A stretch of DNA of 64,000 bases from Hoeflea phototrophica DFL-43 (GCF_000154705.2 NZ_CM002917.1:1940461-2004460); one strand, 5' to 3'. Counted from the first letter of the stretch, positions 26,710 to 37,315 are shown. Notes: generated from the letters alone by a model not told the origin. A program made the numbers and translations.

Positions 26710-29709
26710 TTAGAAGAAGCCGCGCTTTTGCCACCAGCCGCCCTTCTTGGGCTTTTCAGCCTCTTCAGGCTTCTCGGATGACGATGTCACAACCGGTTCG
26801 CTTGCGATTGCGCCAAGATCGGTGCGGTTGCGCCGGTCTTCTTCCGGCTTTCCGGTTTCCGCATCATCAGCCACAACTGCAGCCTCGGTCACCACAGGCG
26901 CCGCGGCAGCGGTTTCAGCTTCGACAGGCGCGGCATCACCGGCAGCCTCGGCAGTGTCATCACCGGCTTCGGCGGCTTTTGCCGCTTCATCAGCTGCTAT
27001 CTGTGCCTTGGTGCGCCGCCGTTTGCGGGCCGGTTTCTTTTCGGCTTCCGGCTCTGGCTCAGCCTGGACCGCTTCGGTGACCGGGCCTGCATCAGATGAC
27101 GTTTCGGCAGGGTGCTCGATTGCAGCCGTTGCCTCTGGTGAAGGGGCATCTGTCTCGGGCGCCGAATCTGCATCGGATGCTGTGTCACCGTCGGTCGCAG
27201 CATCGCTGCCCGCCTGGGTTTCATCCTCGCGGTTGCGGCGGCCACCGCGCTTGCCGCGGCGGCGGCGTTTGCCGCGGCGCTCGCCATCGCCATCCGACGC
27301 GCTGTCAGCCTGATTGCCATTGTTCGAGCTTTCATCGTCGTCATCACCGTCATCGGATGCTGTTTCATCCGAAGAAGCGGCGCGCTCGTCACCATTGCCG
27401 TTTTCACCCTCGGACTTGCGTCCGCCACGCCGGCGCCGGCGGCGGCGCTTGCGGCCCGTACCGTCTTCATTGCGCTCCTCGCCACGTGCATCCTGTGCTT
27501 CCGAGGCGTCACCGTTCTCTTCGGCTTCCTCGGCATCATCCACGGGGATTTCCGGATCGTCGTCGTCTTCAGGGTAGGCTGGAGAGCTGACGGTAATATG
27601 GTCGATATTGACCGGCTTTTCGACCGCAGCCCCCCGATCGATGGCGAAATGGTTGGCGCCCACGGTTTCGTCGGCTGAGAAGCTGATCGAGACGCCAAAC
27701 ATGTTCTCAAGTCCGACAACCGTGTCACGCTTGTGATTGAGCATGTAGAGCGCGGTGTCGCCGGTGGTGCGCACGATAATGTCATGCGTGGTGTTCTTGA
27801 GCAGATGTTCCTCGACACCGCGCAACACATGCAGAGCAACCGAGGACTGCGACCGGATATGACCGTTGCCGCCGCAGGTCGGACAGACCTGCATGGTGCT
27901 TTCGAGCACCGATGCCCGGATGCGCTGGCGCGACATTTCCAGAAGCCCGAAATGAGAAATCCGGCCGACCTGAATTCGGGCGCGATCGTTTTTCAGGCAA
28001 TCCTTCATCCGCTTTTCAACCGCACGATTGTTGCGGTTTTCTTCCATGTCGATGAAGTCGATCACGATCAGACCGGCCAGGTCACGCAGGCGAAGCTGGC
28101 GTGCAACCTCATCTGCGGCTTCCAGATTGGTCTGCAGCGCCGTGTCTTCGATCGAGTGTTCACGGGTCGAGCGGCCGGAGTTCACATCGATCGCAACCAG
28201 CGCTTCGGTCTGGTTGATGATGATGTAGCCACCGGATTTCAGCGTCACCTGCGGCTGCAGCATCCGGTCAAGCTGTGCCTCGATACCGGAGCGGGCAAAG
28301 ATCGGATGAAGATCGCGGTAAGGCTGAACCACCTTGGCGTGGCTCGGCATCAGCATTTTCATGAAATCCTTGGCTTCCCGGTAGCCTTCTTCCCCGGAAA
28401 CAACGATCTCGGAAATGTCCTTGTTGTAGAGGTCGCGGATCGACCGCTTGATCAGGCTGCCTTCCTCATAGACCAGGCTTGGCGCTGTTGATTGCAGCGT
28501 CAGATTGCGCACGTTCTCCCAAAGACGCATCAGGTATTCGAAGTCACGCTTGACCTCGACCTTGGTGCGATTTGCACCGGCGGTGCGCAGGATCACGCCC
28601 ATGCCCTGCGGAACTTCCAGTTCGCGCGCGATTTCCTTGAGGCGCTTGCGGTCGGGCAGGTTGGTGATTTTGCGCGAAATGCCGCCGCCGCGTGCGGTGT
28701 TGGGCATCAGCACCGAATAGCGACCGGCGAGCGACAGATAAGTGGTCAGCGCAGCACCCTTGTTGCCACGTTCTTCCTTGACCACCTGGACAAGAAGGAT
28801 CTGGCGCCGCTTGATGACTTCCTGAATGCGATACTGCTTGCGCGGCTTGCGCTGCGGACGTGCCGGCAGCTCTTCCTGAGCATCTTCGGAGCCAACCGAC
28901 TCCACGTCGTCATCCTCGGAGCCGCCATTGTCGTCCGAGCTCGAACCGTCATCGTCGTTGCGGCTCTTGCGGCGGCGGCGCGGCGCTGGTTCCGAAATTT
29001 CGTCGGCCTCGACATCGGCGGCCATCTCGGTCGGCTTGTCGTCGCCCTTGCTGCCGGAACTCTGATCCCCGGCGCTTTCGCCGCTGTCGTCACTGGCGGC
29101 CTCGACAGCATCCGCGGCACTCTCCGCTTCGGTGCCACCGGTTTCGGCGTCAGGCGAAGCATCTGCTTCGCTTGCCGCAGCTTCGCCAGCTACAGCCGTG
29201 GTTTCTTCGGTGTCGGTGTTTGCCGTCTCATCGGTGTTCTTCTTGCCGCGCCGGCTGCGCCGTGGCCGTGATTTCGACCCTTCTGCGTCGTCACCAGATT
29301 CTGATTCGTCCTTGGCCTTCGCCTTGTCCTTGTCTTGCGACTTGGATCTGGACTGGCGCTTTGGCTTGGGTTTGGCCACTTCCGGCTCATCGGAGTTGTC
29401 GAAGTCGGGGTCATTGGCCGCGTCTTCTGCTTCAGCCTGAAGCAGCGCCTGCCGGTCTGCGAGAGGGATCTGGTAATAATCGGGGTGGATTTCGGAAAAA
29501 GCCAGAAATCCGTGACGGTTGCCGCCGTAATCGACAAAGGCTGCCTGCAGCGAGGGTTCCACGCGGGTGACCTTGGCCAGGTAAATGTTGCCACGCAGCT
29601 GTTTCTTGTGCTGCGATTCGAAGTCGAATTCCTCTATGCGGTTTCCACGAACGACAACGACGCGAGTCTCCTCGGGATGGGAGGCGTCGATAAGCATTTT
29701 TTCTGCCAT
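26710..29709 (-). CDS. rne: Ribonuclease E
   Basis: About 999 residues from MAEKMLIDASHPEETRVVV; the ATG at 29709 fits the family start better than the open frame at 29730. The S1 domain (GNIYLAKVTRVEPSLQAAFVDYG) is split by a long acidic and basic low-complexity insertion (about residues 100-290). The catalytic part follows: RGGGISRKITN, AIDVNSGRSTREHSIEDTALQTNLEAADE, VIDFIDMEENRN, then the zinc-link CPTCGGNGH. The C-terminal half is a disordered, highly charged scaffold for the degradosome, ending KKGGWWQKRGFF as in rhizobial homologues. It is divergent from the amidase gene. Confidence 0.97.
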   Translation of the reverse strand: MAEKMLIDASHPEETRVVVVRGNRIEEFDFESQHKKQLRGNIYLAKVTRVEPSLQAAFVDYGGNRHGFLAFSEIHPDYYQIPLADRQALLQAEAEDAANDPDFDNSDEPEVAKPKPKRQSRSKSQDKDKAKAKDESESGDDAEGSKSRPRRSRRGKKNTDETANTDTEETTAVAGEAAASEADASPDAETGGTEAESAADAVEAASDDSGESAGDQSSGSKGDDKPTEMAADVEADEISEPAPRRRRKSRNDDDGSSSDDNGGSEDDDVESVGSEDAQEELPARPQRKPRKQYRIQEVIKRRQILLVQVVKEERGNKGAALTTYLSLAGRYSVLMPNTARGGGISRKITNLPDRKRLKEIARELEVPQGMGVILRTAGANRTKVEVKRDFEYLMRLWENVRNLTLQSTAPSLVYEEGSLIKRSIRDLYNKDISEIVVSGEEGYREAKDFMKMLMPSHAKVVQPYRDLHPIFARSGIEAQLDRMLQPQVTLKSGGYIIINQTEALVAIDVNSGRSTREHSIEDTALQTNLEAADEVARQLRLRDLAGLIVIDFIDMEENRNNRAVEKRMKDCLKNDRARIQVGRISHFGLLEMSRQRIRASVLESTMQVCPTCGGNGHIRSQSSVALHVLRGVEEHLLKNTTHDIIVRTTGDTALYMLNHKRDTVVGLENMFGVSISFSADETVGANHFAIDRGAAVEKPVNIDHITVSSPAYPEDDDDPEIPVDDAEEAEENGDASEAQDARGEERNEDGTGRKRRRRRRRGGRKSEGENGNGDERAASSDETASDDGDDDDESSNNGNQADSASDGDGERRGKRRRRGKRGGRRNREDETQAGSDAATDGDTASDADSAPETDAPSPEATAAIEHPAETSSDAGPVTEAVQAEPEPEAEKKPARKRRRTKAQIAADEAAKAAEAGDDTAEAAGDAAPVEAETAAAAPVVTEAAVVADDAETGKPEEDRRNRTDLGAIASEPVVTSSSEKPEEAEKPKKGGWWQKRGFF

Positions 29710-30514
29710 TGAGTATGAGCTCCTCGGCACGCACGCAGTAGCAAGCCCCTAAGCCCCGGAAATCGGTGCAGGGGAGAGCGATCGTGGCATGTGCCGGATG
29801 AAAGAGAATCCGGAGCTTGGACTTGGTCGATGCATGGCGGGGCTAAATCCGGGGCGCAAGACGCCTCGGGCCTGTTCACACTGTCGGTAATCCGTTTTTG
29901 CACCATAAGAGCCGGCCGGAAATTCATTTTCGTATAGTCCTTGCGGACCGATGGAAGTCCCGTTGGGGACGAGCGGCTGAATTGCCGCAAAGGTTGTGGC
30001 GGAAAATCAATCTCCGCCGGGTTTGATCAGTTTCGCAGCCGTTTCGCGAAGAAGGGTTTTTCTGCCTCGCCGCATTTTCGGCCATATTGCCTTTGATGAG
30101 CGCACCTACGGATTCCAACAAAGGAGTCTGAGTCGATGGCTCCCGGGAAGGGTTTCAAAGGACGACGGATGATCCGCGCTTCTGGCGCCGTGGACCCGTT
30201 CTAGGGCGGCAGCCGGAGGGGTGACGGATCTATCCCGTCAAAACACTTTCCCGATTAACGCTTTTATGAGGTGCTGACCTGTCTGGCAAGCTCAAAACGT
30301 TTCTTCCCTTAGGGAGGGCTTTTGCAAGGCGAAATGCATGTTCCGCTAGGGAAGCGGCATCAATTTCGGCCTGGAACCCACATGGTAAACGCATGTTAAC
30401 CATGTTGCGTGAGGATTGCTGGGGTATAAAGCCGCGAATCGCACCGGTTAGGGGTTGCGGGCAGCGGCAAGGCTGTCCAAACCCAAGCAACCGTCGAACA
30501 ACAAGGTCAGACAA
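29710..30514. other. 805-bp intergenic region between rne and the amidase gene
   Basis: No coding signal that I can support on either strand; the scattered short frames lack ribosome sites and homology. RNase E messages in other bacteria have long regulated leaders, so this region probably holds the rne 5' UTR together with the divergent amidase promoter. The stretch is less GC-rich than the flanking genes near 30240-30450. I could not name promoter hexamers with confidence. Confidence 0.4.
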
Positions 30515-31768
30515 GTGCTAGGTGCTGCAAGAATCAGGCAGATCGCAGGGAAGGTTGCAGCAGTCGCCCGGCCGGCCGGTTGCGCATGCCTGATACTTGT
30601 GATGCTGGCGCCCGCCGCGCGGTCCAACCCGGCCGCGGGCCCGGCCACCGATCAGGTGCTGGTTGCCGTAGCCGCGCGGGTCGTTGGTGATGAAAACCGG
30701 GTTCGTGTGGTGCTGGAGTTCCAGCAGGAACCGGTTTTTGCAATTCGCTATCTTACGGCGCCTGACCGGGCGGTCATCGAGCTGCCTGAAACCGTTTTTG
30801 CCTTCGAAAAATCTGCCCTGACAGGCCGTGGTCTGGTGTCCGAGGTGCGCTACGGCGCGGCGGGCGCGGGCAGGGCGCGCATTGTGCTGGATCTGAGCAA
30901 ACCTGCCCGTCTCGAACTCGCGCAGACCGCGGAGGAGGCCTCCGGTGCGCTTCACCGTCTCGTCTTTGATGCTGTAACGGTTGATGAGGGCGTGTTTCAG
31001 GACCAGGTCGCAGAGACAGTCTGGACACCGCTTGATGGCGGCGAGATTGAGCAGGTCAGGGCCGGCGATGCGTCCGACACGCTCAACATTGTCATCGATC
31101 CCGGTCATGGGGGCATTGACGGTGGGGCCGAAGGGCCGGCTGGCACAATGGAGAAAAACGTCACGCTGGCCTTTGCCGAAGCCTTCAAGGAGGCGTTGGA
31201 GGCCGAAGGCGGAATCCGTGCGAGTTTGACCCGAACCGAAGACAAGTTTCTGTCCCTGTCGGCGCGGGTGCGCATGGCCCGCGATGCCGATGCTGATCTT
31301 CTTTTGTCGTTGCATGCAGATTCCATTCGCATCAAGAGCCTGCGCGGCGCGACGGTCTACACACTCTCCGACAAGGCGTCTGACGCCATGGCCCAGGCGC
31401 TTGCGGATCAGGAGAATGCCGCAGAGGAAATCGTCGGTGCCAAGCTCGACGGTGCGGCTGAAGGCGTCGCGGCAATTCTGGTTGATCTGGCCAGAACCGA
31501 AACCCGGGTTTTCTCCACAGGTCTGGCGCAACAGGTCATCAATTCCTTCGAAGGCCAGGTCAGGCTTATCAACAATCCCCACCGCCATGCCGGTTTTCGC
31601 GTCCTGCAAGCGCCTGATGTGCCATCAGTGCTTGTCGAACTGGGCTATCTTTCCAACCGTGATGACGAAGAAATGCTAAATGATGAGGATTGGCAGAAAA
31701 AGACCGCAGAACTTCTGGCCCAATCGGTTGTAAAATACCGGCAGACCATATTGGCGGGCCGGAAATGA
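30515..31768 (+). CDS. N-acetylmuramoyl-L-alanine amidase (AMIN plus Amidase_3)
   Basis: About 417 residues from a GTG at 30515 with AAGG upstream; a TTG at 30455 in the same frame is the other candidate. A hydrophobic export segment (AGCACLILVMLAPAARS) is followed by an AMIN-like domain (RVVLEFQQEPVFAIRYLTAPDRAVIELPE). The catalytic domain has VIDPGHGGIDGGAEG, a glutamate in the TMEKNVTLAF region, SLHADS, and VLVELGYLSN, the zinc-ligand and catalytic-acid set of Amidase_3. It cleaves peptide side chains from septal peptidoglycan in the periplasm. PBP1A follows 235 bases downstream. Confidence 0.94.
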   Translation: MLGAARIRQIAGKVAAVARPAGCACLILVMLAPAARSNPAAGPATDQVLVAVAARVVGDENRVRVVLEFQQEPVFAIRYLTAPDRAVIELPETVFAFEKSALTGRGLVSEVRYGAAGAGRARIVLDLSKPARLELAQTAEEASGALHRLVFDAVTVDEGVFQDQVAETVWTPLDGGEIEQVRAGDASDTLNIVIDPGHGGIDGGAEGPAGTMEKNVTLAFAEAFKEALEAEGGIRASLTRTEDKFLSLSARVRMARDADADLLLSLHADSIRIKSLRGATVYTLSDKASDAMAQALADQENAAEEIVGAKLDGAAEGVAAILVDLARTETRVFSTGLAQQVINSFEGQVRLINNPHRHAGFRVLQAPDVPSVLVELGYLSNRDDEEMLNDEDWQKKTAELLAQSVVKYRQTILAGRK

Positions 31769-32003
31769 TCGCTTTAATGTCAAAGTCGCGGTCGGCTGCG
31801 CTCACGGAGTGTGGTAGATTGGCCACGATAGGCTTGGCAAATCAGGCGGCGGTGCTGAAGCCCGATTTAGGCCCTATTCTCCGCACATTGTCCGGGCTAA
31901 CCGGTTTCCATATGCTTGTGGGGCAAGCCGTAGTGGCGCGCCCATTGACTTCGCAGCAGTCCCGAATTGTCGGGCCAACAAGAACACAAACGGCAGCTGA
32001 TTG

Positions 32004-34454
32004 ATGATACGACTGATTGGATACTTCTTTGGAATCGGGACCGTGATGTTTCTCATCGTGGCTGCAGGTGTCGCCTGGTACATCGGCGATGTCTCGAAGG
32101 ATCTGCCGGATTACGAAGTGCTCAACAGCTACGAGCCTCCGGTGACCACGAGGGTACATGCCGCCTCTGGTGAACTTATGGCGGAGTATGCGCGCGAAAG
32201 ACGGCTGTTTCTGCCAATTCAGGCCATTCCCGACCGGGTGAAAGCGGCATTCTTGTCGGCTGAAGACAAGAACTTCTATCGCCACCCGGGCGTTGATCCG
32301 GTGGGCCTTACGCGCGCAGTCATCAACAACATCCGGACCGGCGCCCGTCAGGGTGCTTCCACGATCACCCAGCAGGTCGCCAAGAACTTCTTGCTCTCCT
32401 CAGATCAGACCTATGAGCGCAAGATCAAGGAGGCGATCCTCTCATTCCGGATCGAGCAGGCCTATTCCAAGGATCGGATTCTGGAGCTTTATCTCAACGA
32501 AATCTTCTTCGGTCTCAATTCCTACGGCATCGCCGGAGCCGCGCTCACCTATTTCAACAAATCGGTCAACGAGCTGACCATCGCAGAGACAGCCTATCTT
32601 GCAGCCCTTCCTAAGGCGCCAAACAATTATCATCCGTTCCGCCACACCGAGCGCGCTATCGAGCGCCGCAACTGGGTGATCGACCGGATGGTCGAGAACG
32701 GCTATGTCAGTTCCGAAGACGGTGCAGAGGCCAAGGCTCAGCCGCTTGATGTGGCTCCGCGGCGTGGTGGTTCCTATCTCTTTGCTTCGGAGTATTTCGC
32801 CGAGGAAGTGCGTCGAGAAATGATCGACCGCTATGGCAATGACGCGCTGTATGAGGGCGGGTTGTCTGTCCGCACCACGCTTGACCCGAAGCTTCAGGCG
32901 CTGGCACGCAAGGCCTTGCACAAGGGCCTGATCAATTATGACGAGCGCCGTGGTTTCCGCGGTCCGGTGGCGAAGCTGGATATGAGTACGGACTGGGGCG
33001 AACAACTTGCCGAAGTCGATGGCTTGCGCGACGTACCGGAATGGACGGTCGCCGTGGTTCTCTCCGCAACTGATGGTGCCGTTGATGTCGGCCTCCGTCC
33101 TGGCCGGGAAGCCAGCGGTGCAGTTGCTGCCGACCGCCCGACCGGAACCATTCTTGCCGAAGACATGAAATGGGGGTTCCGCCTCAACATTGCCGGAGAT
33201 GACCGCCGCAATGTGAAATCCGCCGCCGAGGTGCTCAACCCGGGCGATGTGGTGTATGTTGAAACGATCGAGGTCGACGGCGAGCAGCGTCTCCGCCTTC
33301 GTCAGCCTCCTAAAGTGCAAGGCGCGCTTGTCGCCATGGACCCGCACACCGGCCGTGTGCTGGCGATGGTGGGCGGCTTTTCCTTCGCTCAGTCCGAGTT
33401 CAATCGCGCCACCCAGGCCCAACGTCAGCCCGGTTCTTCCTTCAAGCCGTTCGTCTATGCAGCGGCGCTCGACAATGGCTATACGCCGGCCTCGGTGGTT
33501 CTCGATGCACCCGTCGAGATCGTCTCCGGCGGCGAATTGTGGCGGCCCAAGAATTATGGCGGCGGTTCCGCCGGTCCATCGACATTGCGCCTGGGCATTG
33601 AACGCTCGCGCAACCTGATGACCGTACGCCTGGCGCAGGACATGGGTATGAACCTGGTCGCTGAATATGCCGAACGGTTCGGCATTTATAACAATATGCT
33701 GCCGGTGCTGGCGATGTCGCTTGGTTCGGGTGAAACCACAGTGATGCGGATGGTGTCGGCCTACTCGGTGCTGGCAAACGGCGGCAAACAGATCAAGCCG
33801 TCGCTGATCGACCGCATCCAGGATCGCTATGGCAAGACCATTTTCAAACACGAAGAGCGGACATGCGATGCCTGTGTGGCAACGGCCTGGCTGTCACAGG
33901 AAGAGCCCGAGGTTGTCGATACACGGGAACAGGTGCTCGATCCCATGACCTCCTACCAGATCACCTCGATGATGGAAGGCGTGGTGACCCGTGGTACGGC
34001 TGCGAGCAAGGTCAATCTCGACCGGCCGACTGCTGGCAAGACCGGTACCACCAATGAGGAAAAGGATGCCTGGTTCGTCGGCTACACTGCTGATCTGGTG
34101 GCCGGCGTCTTCATCGGCTTCGACACGCCGACCCCGATGGGCCGTGGCTCGACCGGCGGCGCGCTGGCAGCACCGGTGTTCAACGAGTTTATGCAGGCTG
34201 CCCTTGAGGGCACCCGCCCGGCTGATTTCCGCGTGCCTGAAGGCATGAAGCTGATTGCGATCAACCGCAAGACAGGCATGCAGGCGTTCCCCGGAGAGGC
34301 TGACGTGATCATGGAAGCATTCAAGCCGGGCACCGGACCGTCGGATGTCTATTCTGTGATCGGGCTTGATGATTACCCCATTGGCGAGGCCATCACCAAC
34401 ATTTCGCCACAGGCCAACCAGGCTGTGGTCAATGGCGTCGGCGGGCTTTATTGA
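32004..34454 (+). CDS. mrcA: Penicillin-binding protein 1A
   Basis: About 816 residues from the ATG at 32004 (the codon before is an in-frame TTG). An N-terminal membrane anchor (LIGYFFGIGTVMFLIVAAGVAWYI) precedes the glycosyltransferase domain with SAEDKNFYRHPGVDP and GASTITQQVAKNFLLS. An OB-like region intervenes. The transpeptidase domain has the SxxK motif in PGSSFKPF, SRN in IERSRNLMTV, and KTGTTNEEKDAWFVGYT. It makes and cross-links peptidoglycan in the inner membrane. The amidase-PBP1A-prfB order is familiar from rhizobia. Confidence 0.96.
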   Translation: MIRLIGYFFGIGTVMFLIVAAGVAWYIGDVSKDLPDYEVLNSYEPPVTTRVHAASGELMAEYARERRLFLPIQAIPDRVKAAFLSAEDKNFYRHPGVDPVGLTRAVINNIRTGARQGASTITQQVAKNFLLSSDQTYERKIKEAILSFRIEQAYSKDRILELYLNEIFFGLNSYGIAGAALTYFNKSVNELTIAETAYLAALPKAPNNYHPFRHTERAIERRNWVIDRMVENGYVSSEDGAEAKAQPLDVAPRRGGSYLFASEYFAEEVRREMIDRYGNDALYEGGLSVRTTLDPKLQALARKALHKGLINYDERRGFRGPVAKLDMSTDWGEQLAEVDGLRDVPEWTVAVVLSATDGAVDVGLRPGREASGAVAADRPTGTILAEDMKWGFRLNIAGDDRRNVKSAAEVLNPGDVVYVETIEVDGEQRLRLRQPPKVQGALVAMDPHTGRVLAMVGGFSFAQSEFNRATQAQRQPGSSFKPFVYAAALDNGYTPASVVLDAPVEIVSGGELWRPKNYGGGSAGPSTLRLGIERSRNLMTVRLAQDMGMNLVAEYAERFGIYNNMLPVLAMSLGSGETTVMRMVSAYSVLANGGKQIKPSLIDRIQDRYGKTIFKHEERTCDACVATAWLSQEEPEVVDTREQVLDPMTSYQITSMMEGVVTRGTAASKVNLDRPTAGKTGTTNEEKDAWFVGYTADLVAGVFIGFDTPTPMGRGSTGGALAAPVFNEFMQAALEGTRPADFRVPEGMKLIAINRKTGMQAFPGEADVIMEAFKPGTGPSDVYSVIGLDDYPIGEAITNISPQANQAVVNGVGGLY

Positions 34455-34573
34455 GCCCAGGCGAGGCCTCCATCAGACCCAATCTGACGGCTTTACATCA
34501 CCGGATACCACCCTTATGGTCCGCCCGCTTTGGCTCATCGCTCAGGCGATTCAATCAGACGGAAACTTGATCA

Positions 34574-35702
34574 ATGCGTGCAGAAACCCAGGTCGTTGTC
34601 GACGAAATCAAGCAGGCCGTAAGCCTGCTGAGGAGGCATCTTTGACTGGGATCCTGCTCTAAAACGTCTCGAATGGCTCAACGCCAAGGCTGAAGACGCG
34701 TCGATCTGGGATGATCCGCAGGAAGCTCAGAAACTGATGCGCGAGCGCCAGCAGCTTGAGGATTCCATCAATGGCCTCAAGCGCACGGAAGCACAACTCT
34801 CTGACAACCTCGAGCTCATTGAAATGGGTGAGGAAGAGGGTGACAGCGACATCGTGCGCGAGGCCGAGGCTGCGCTTAAGGAATTGCGCGCAGATGTGAC
34901 CAAGCAACAGATCGAATCGCTGCTGTCAGGCGAGGCCGACGCCAACGATACCTATCTCGAAGTACACTCCGGCGCCGGCGGCACCGAAAGCCAGGACTGG
35001 GCCAACATGCTGTTGCGCATGTACACCCGCTGGGCCGAGCGAAGCGGCATGAAGGTCGAGCTGCTCGAAATCCATGATGGTGAAGAGGCCGGGATAAAAT
35101 CCGCCACGCTCCTGATAAAGGGCCACAACGCCTATGGCTGGCTCAAGACCGAATCCGGTGTCCACCGTCTGGTTCGGATCTCGCCCTATGACAGCCAGGC
35201 GCGCCGTCACACCTCGTTTTCAAGCATCTGGACCTATCCGGTGATTGACGATTCGATTGATGTCGATATCAACGAGAGCGAGTGCCGCATCGACACCTAC
35301 CGCGCATCGGGCGCCGGCGGGCAGCACGTCAACACCACCGATTCAGCAGTCCGCATCACCCATATACCGACAGGCATTGTGGTGCAGTGCCAGCAGGAAC
35401 GTTCACAGCACAAGAACCGGGCCAAGGCCTGGGACATGCTGCGTGCCCGTATCTACGAGGCCGAGCTGAAAAAGCGCGAAGAGGCGGCCAACGACGAGGC
35501 GGCTTCAAAAACCGAAATCGGCTGGGGACACCAGATCCGGTCCTATGTTCTGCAGCCCTACCAGCTGGTCAAGGATCTGCGCACAGGCACCGAAAGCACC
35601 AGCCCGCAGGATGTGCTGGACGGTAAGCTCGATCCCTTCATGGAAGCAGCGCTGGCCCAGCGCGTCTATGGCGGCGGTGAAGAGGTTGCCGATATCGACT
35701 GA
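34574..35702 (+). CDS. prfB: Peptide chain release factor 2 (programmed +1 frameshift)
   Basis: The 0 frame runs from the ATG at 34574 through 23 codons to an in-frame TGA at 34643; the rest is in the +1 frame from 34644 to 35702, for a joined length of about 375 residues. GGQ for peptidyl-tRNA hydrolysis is in [13 protein letters not shown]. The stop-recognition SPF motif appears as SPY in [20 protein letters not shown]2 reads UAA and UGA. Missing the shift would produce a false 321-residue start downstream. Confidence 0.96.
34631..34645 (+). promoter_or_regulatory. Programmed +1 frameshift site in prfB
   Basis: An internal Shine-Dalgarno AGGAGG at 34631-34636 is followed by CAT CTT TGA C. 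Slippage of CTT to the overlapping TTT at the poor-context UGA lets RF2 set its own level: scarce RF2 means more frameshifting. The arrangement is the classical bacterial prfB autoregulatory element. Confidence 0.93.
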
Positions 35703-35723
35703 ACGCTGAGGGCCTGAAGTGGT

Positions 35724-36260
35724 CTAGTTACTCGATCTCTCCACCACGATGTCGCCGAATTCGTCGACGAACAAGGCCCAGGTCTCCGGTTCTGCCATGG
35801 TCGGATCGGTTTTGAGATAGATGAAGGCGGACAGTCCCGGCTGCCTTGCAGTCCCGGTGGAATCTTCAGGCCGGATATCGGTGACATAGGCACCCAAGGC
35901 GTTGATCTCCTCAAGGCCGGTCGACAACGCCAATTGCGGGCCGCCGGGCGTCAGCTCGATCTGCTGAAGCTCAACCAGTGAACGGTTGTCTTCGCCGCGA
36001 ATGGCGACCAGGCGGTAGTAGCCACGTCGTGTGGTGGTTGGCGCTGTTTCGGTGGTGCTGTCGGCTTGCCCGGATGCCTCTCCGCCGGCATCGCCTTGCG
36101 GTGCCACCGCCTCTTCCCAAAAGCCGCCGCTGGTAACGAACAGAACCCGCTCGTTGAGGCCCTGGGCAATGCCGCCGGTATCCTGGGCGAGGGCGGGTGC
36201 CGTCGCGCCAGTAAGCAGGGCAGTAAGGACAAACAGAACTTTCGGTGCAGGCAAGGGCAT
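35724..36260 (-). CDS. Conserved exported protein of unknown function
   Basis: 178 residues with a clear signal peptide (LFVLTALLTGATAPALAQ, cleavage near residue 26). The mature part begins with LNERVLFVTSGGFWEE, then a Thr/Ala-rich linker (about residues 55-78) and a compact C-terminal region (RRGYYRLVAIRGEDNRSLVELQQIELTP ... WALFVDEFGDIVVER). I recall similar proteins only from rhizobia. It is convergent with prfB; nadK lies just upstream on the same strand. Confidence 0.75.
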   Translation of the reverse strand: MPLPAPKVLFVLTALLTGATAPALAQDTGGIAQGLNERVLFVTSGGFWEEAVAPQGDAGGEASGQADSTTETAPTTTRRGYYRLVAIRGEDNRSLVELQQIELTPGGPQLALSTGLEEINALGAYVTDIRPEDSTGTARQPGLSAFIYLKTDPTMAEPETWALFVDEFGDIVVERSSN

Positions 36261-36291
36261 GATGGATACCTCGCGGGACAGGTTAGACCGT

Positions 36292-37056
36292 TCAGTAGAG
36301 GAATTGTTCGGCCAGAATACGGTCGTTCCATGAATGGCTGGAATCGGTGAGGATCCGGGCCGTCAGCTCCTTGGATTCAGCGACCTCGACCCGGGTGACC
36401 GATTTGACTTCGTTGTGATCGGCAACAGCGTTGACCGGCCGCTTCTCGGGTTCCAGCACATCCATTGTCACGGTGACCTTGTTGGGCAGCAGCGCGCCGC
36501 GCCAGCGCCGCGGCCGGAACGGGCTGACCGGCGTCAGCGCCAGCAATTGCGCATCAAGCGGCAGGATCGGGCCATGGGCCGAGAGATTGTAGGCGGTCGA
36601 GCCTGCCGGTGTCGCCACCATGATCCCGTCACAGATCAATTCTTCCATCCGTTCCTGGCCATCAATGGAAAGGCGCAGCTTGGCTGCCTGATAGCTTTGC
36701 CTGAGCAAAGAGACTTCATTGATCGCCAGTGCCGAATGTGTCGCCCCATGCGCATCCGTGGCGGTCATCTCGAGTGGACGAATGATGTTTTCCACTGCCG
36801 CATCAATACGATCAGAGAGATCCACATCGGAGTAATCATTCATCAGGAAACCAATGGAACCTCGGTTCATGCCGTAGACCAGGCGGCCGGTGTTCATCTC
36901 GTCATGCAGAGTCTGCAGCATGAACCCATCGCCGCCCAGAGCCACGATCACGTCGGCCTCGTCGTGGCGCGCATTGCCGTAAAGCGCTGCAAGATGCTGG
37001 GCTGCTGCCTGTGCGTCCGGTGTGTTGGAGGCGATAAAACTGTATTTCCGTACCAT
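36292..37056 (-). CDS. nadK: NAD kinase
   Basis: About 254 residues from MVRKYSFIASNTPDAQAA; an open frame continues 11 codons upstream to 37089. GGDG, the NAD(H)-kinase nucleotide motif, is in VIVALGGDGFMLQTLH near residue 42, and NEVSLLRQ, DGIMVATPAGSTAYNLSAHGPIL and SPFRPRRWRG follow as in the family. It phosphorylates NAD to NADP. It sits downstream of nothing on the minus strand; the upstream gap (37057-37315) separates it from a divergent restriction-endonuclease remnant. Confidence 0.93.
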   Translation of the reverse strand: MVRKYSFIASNTPDAQAAAQHLAALYGNARHDEADVIVALGGDGFMLQTLHDEMNTGRLVYGMNRGSIGFLMNDYSDVDLSDRIDAAVENIIRPLEMTATDAHGATHSALAINEVSLLRQSYQAAKLRLSIDGQERMEELICDGIMVATPAGSTAYNLSAHGPILPLDAQLLALTPVSPFRPRRWRGALLPNKVTVTMDVLEPEKRPVNAVADHNEVKSVTRVEVAESKELTARILTDSSHSWNDRILAEQFLY

Positions 37057-37315
37057 GAATTGGACCTGCTCCCGCTCAGGGTCAGACAATGGCGATTGCG
37101 GCGGGCCGTTGCAAGTGCTCCGTCCTGTTGAGGTGCGAGGATGTGCCAGCCGGTGTCGCTCACCTGTCGGGTAGACAGTTCAAGCCAGAGGCTCTGCCTG
37201 TTGTTGGACTTAGCGCGCGATTGGCGGGCTTTGGGGATCGCGGCCGAGCAGCAACGGTCCTGTTACCAGGGCGAGGGGAACCACATTGTAAAGTGCGTTC
37301 ATCGGCGCACCGGCC

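Noticed and set aside
30455..30514. TTG at 30455 as the amidase start
   Set aside because: The GTG at 30515 has a better-placed AAGG site and gives a more typical export signal; the alternative is kept only as a possibility.
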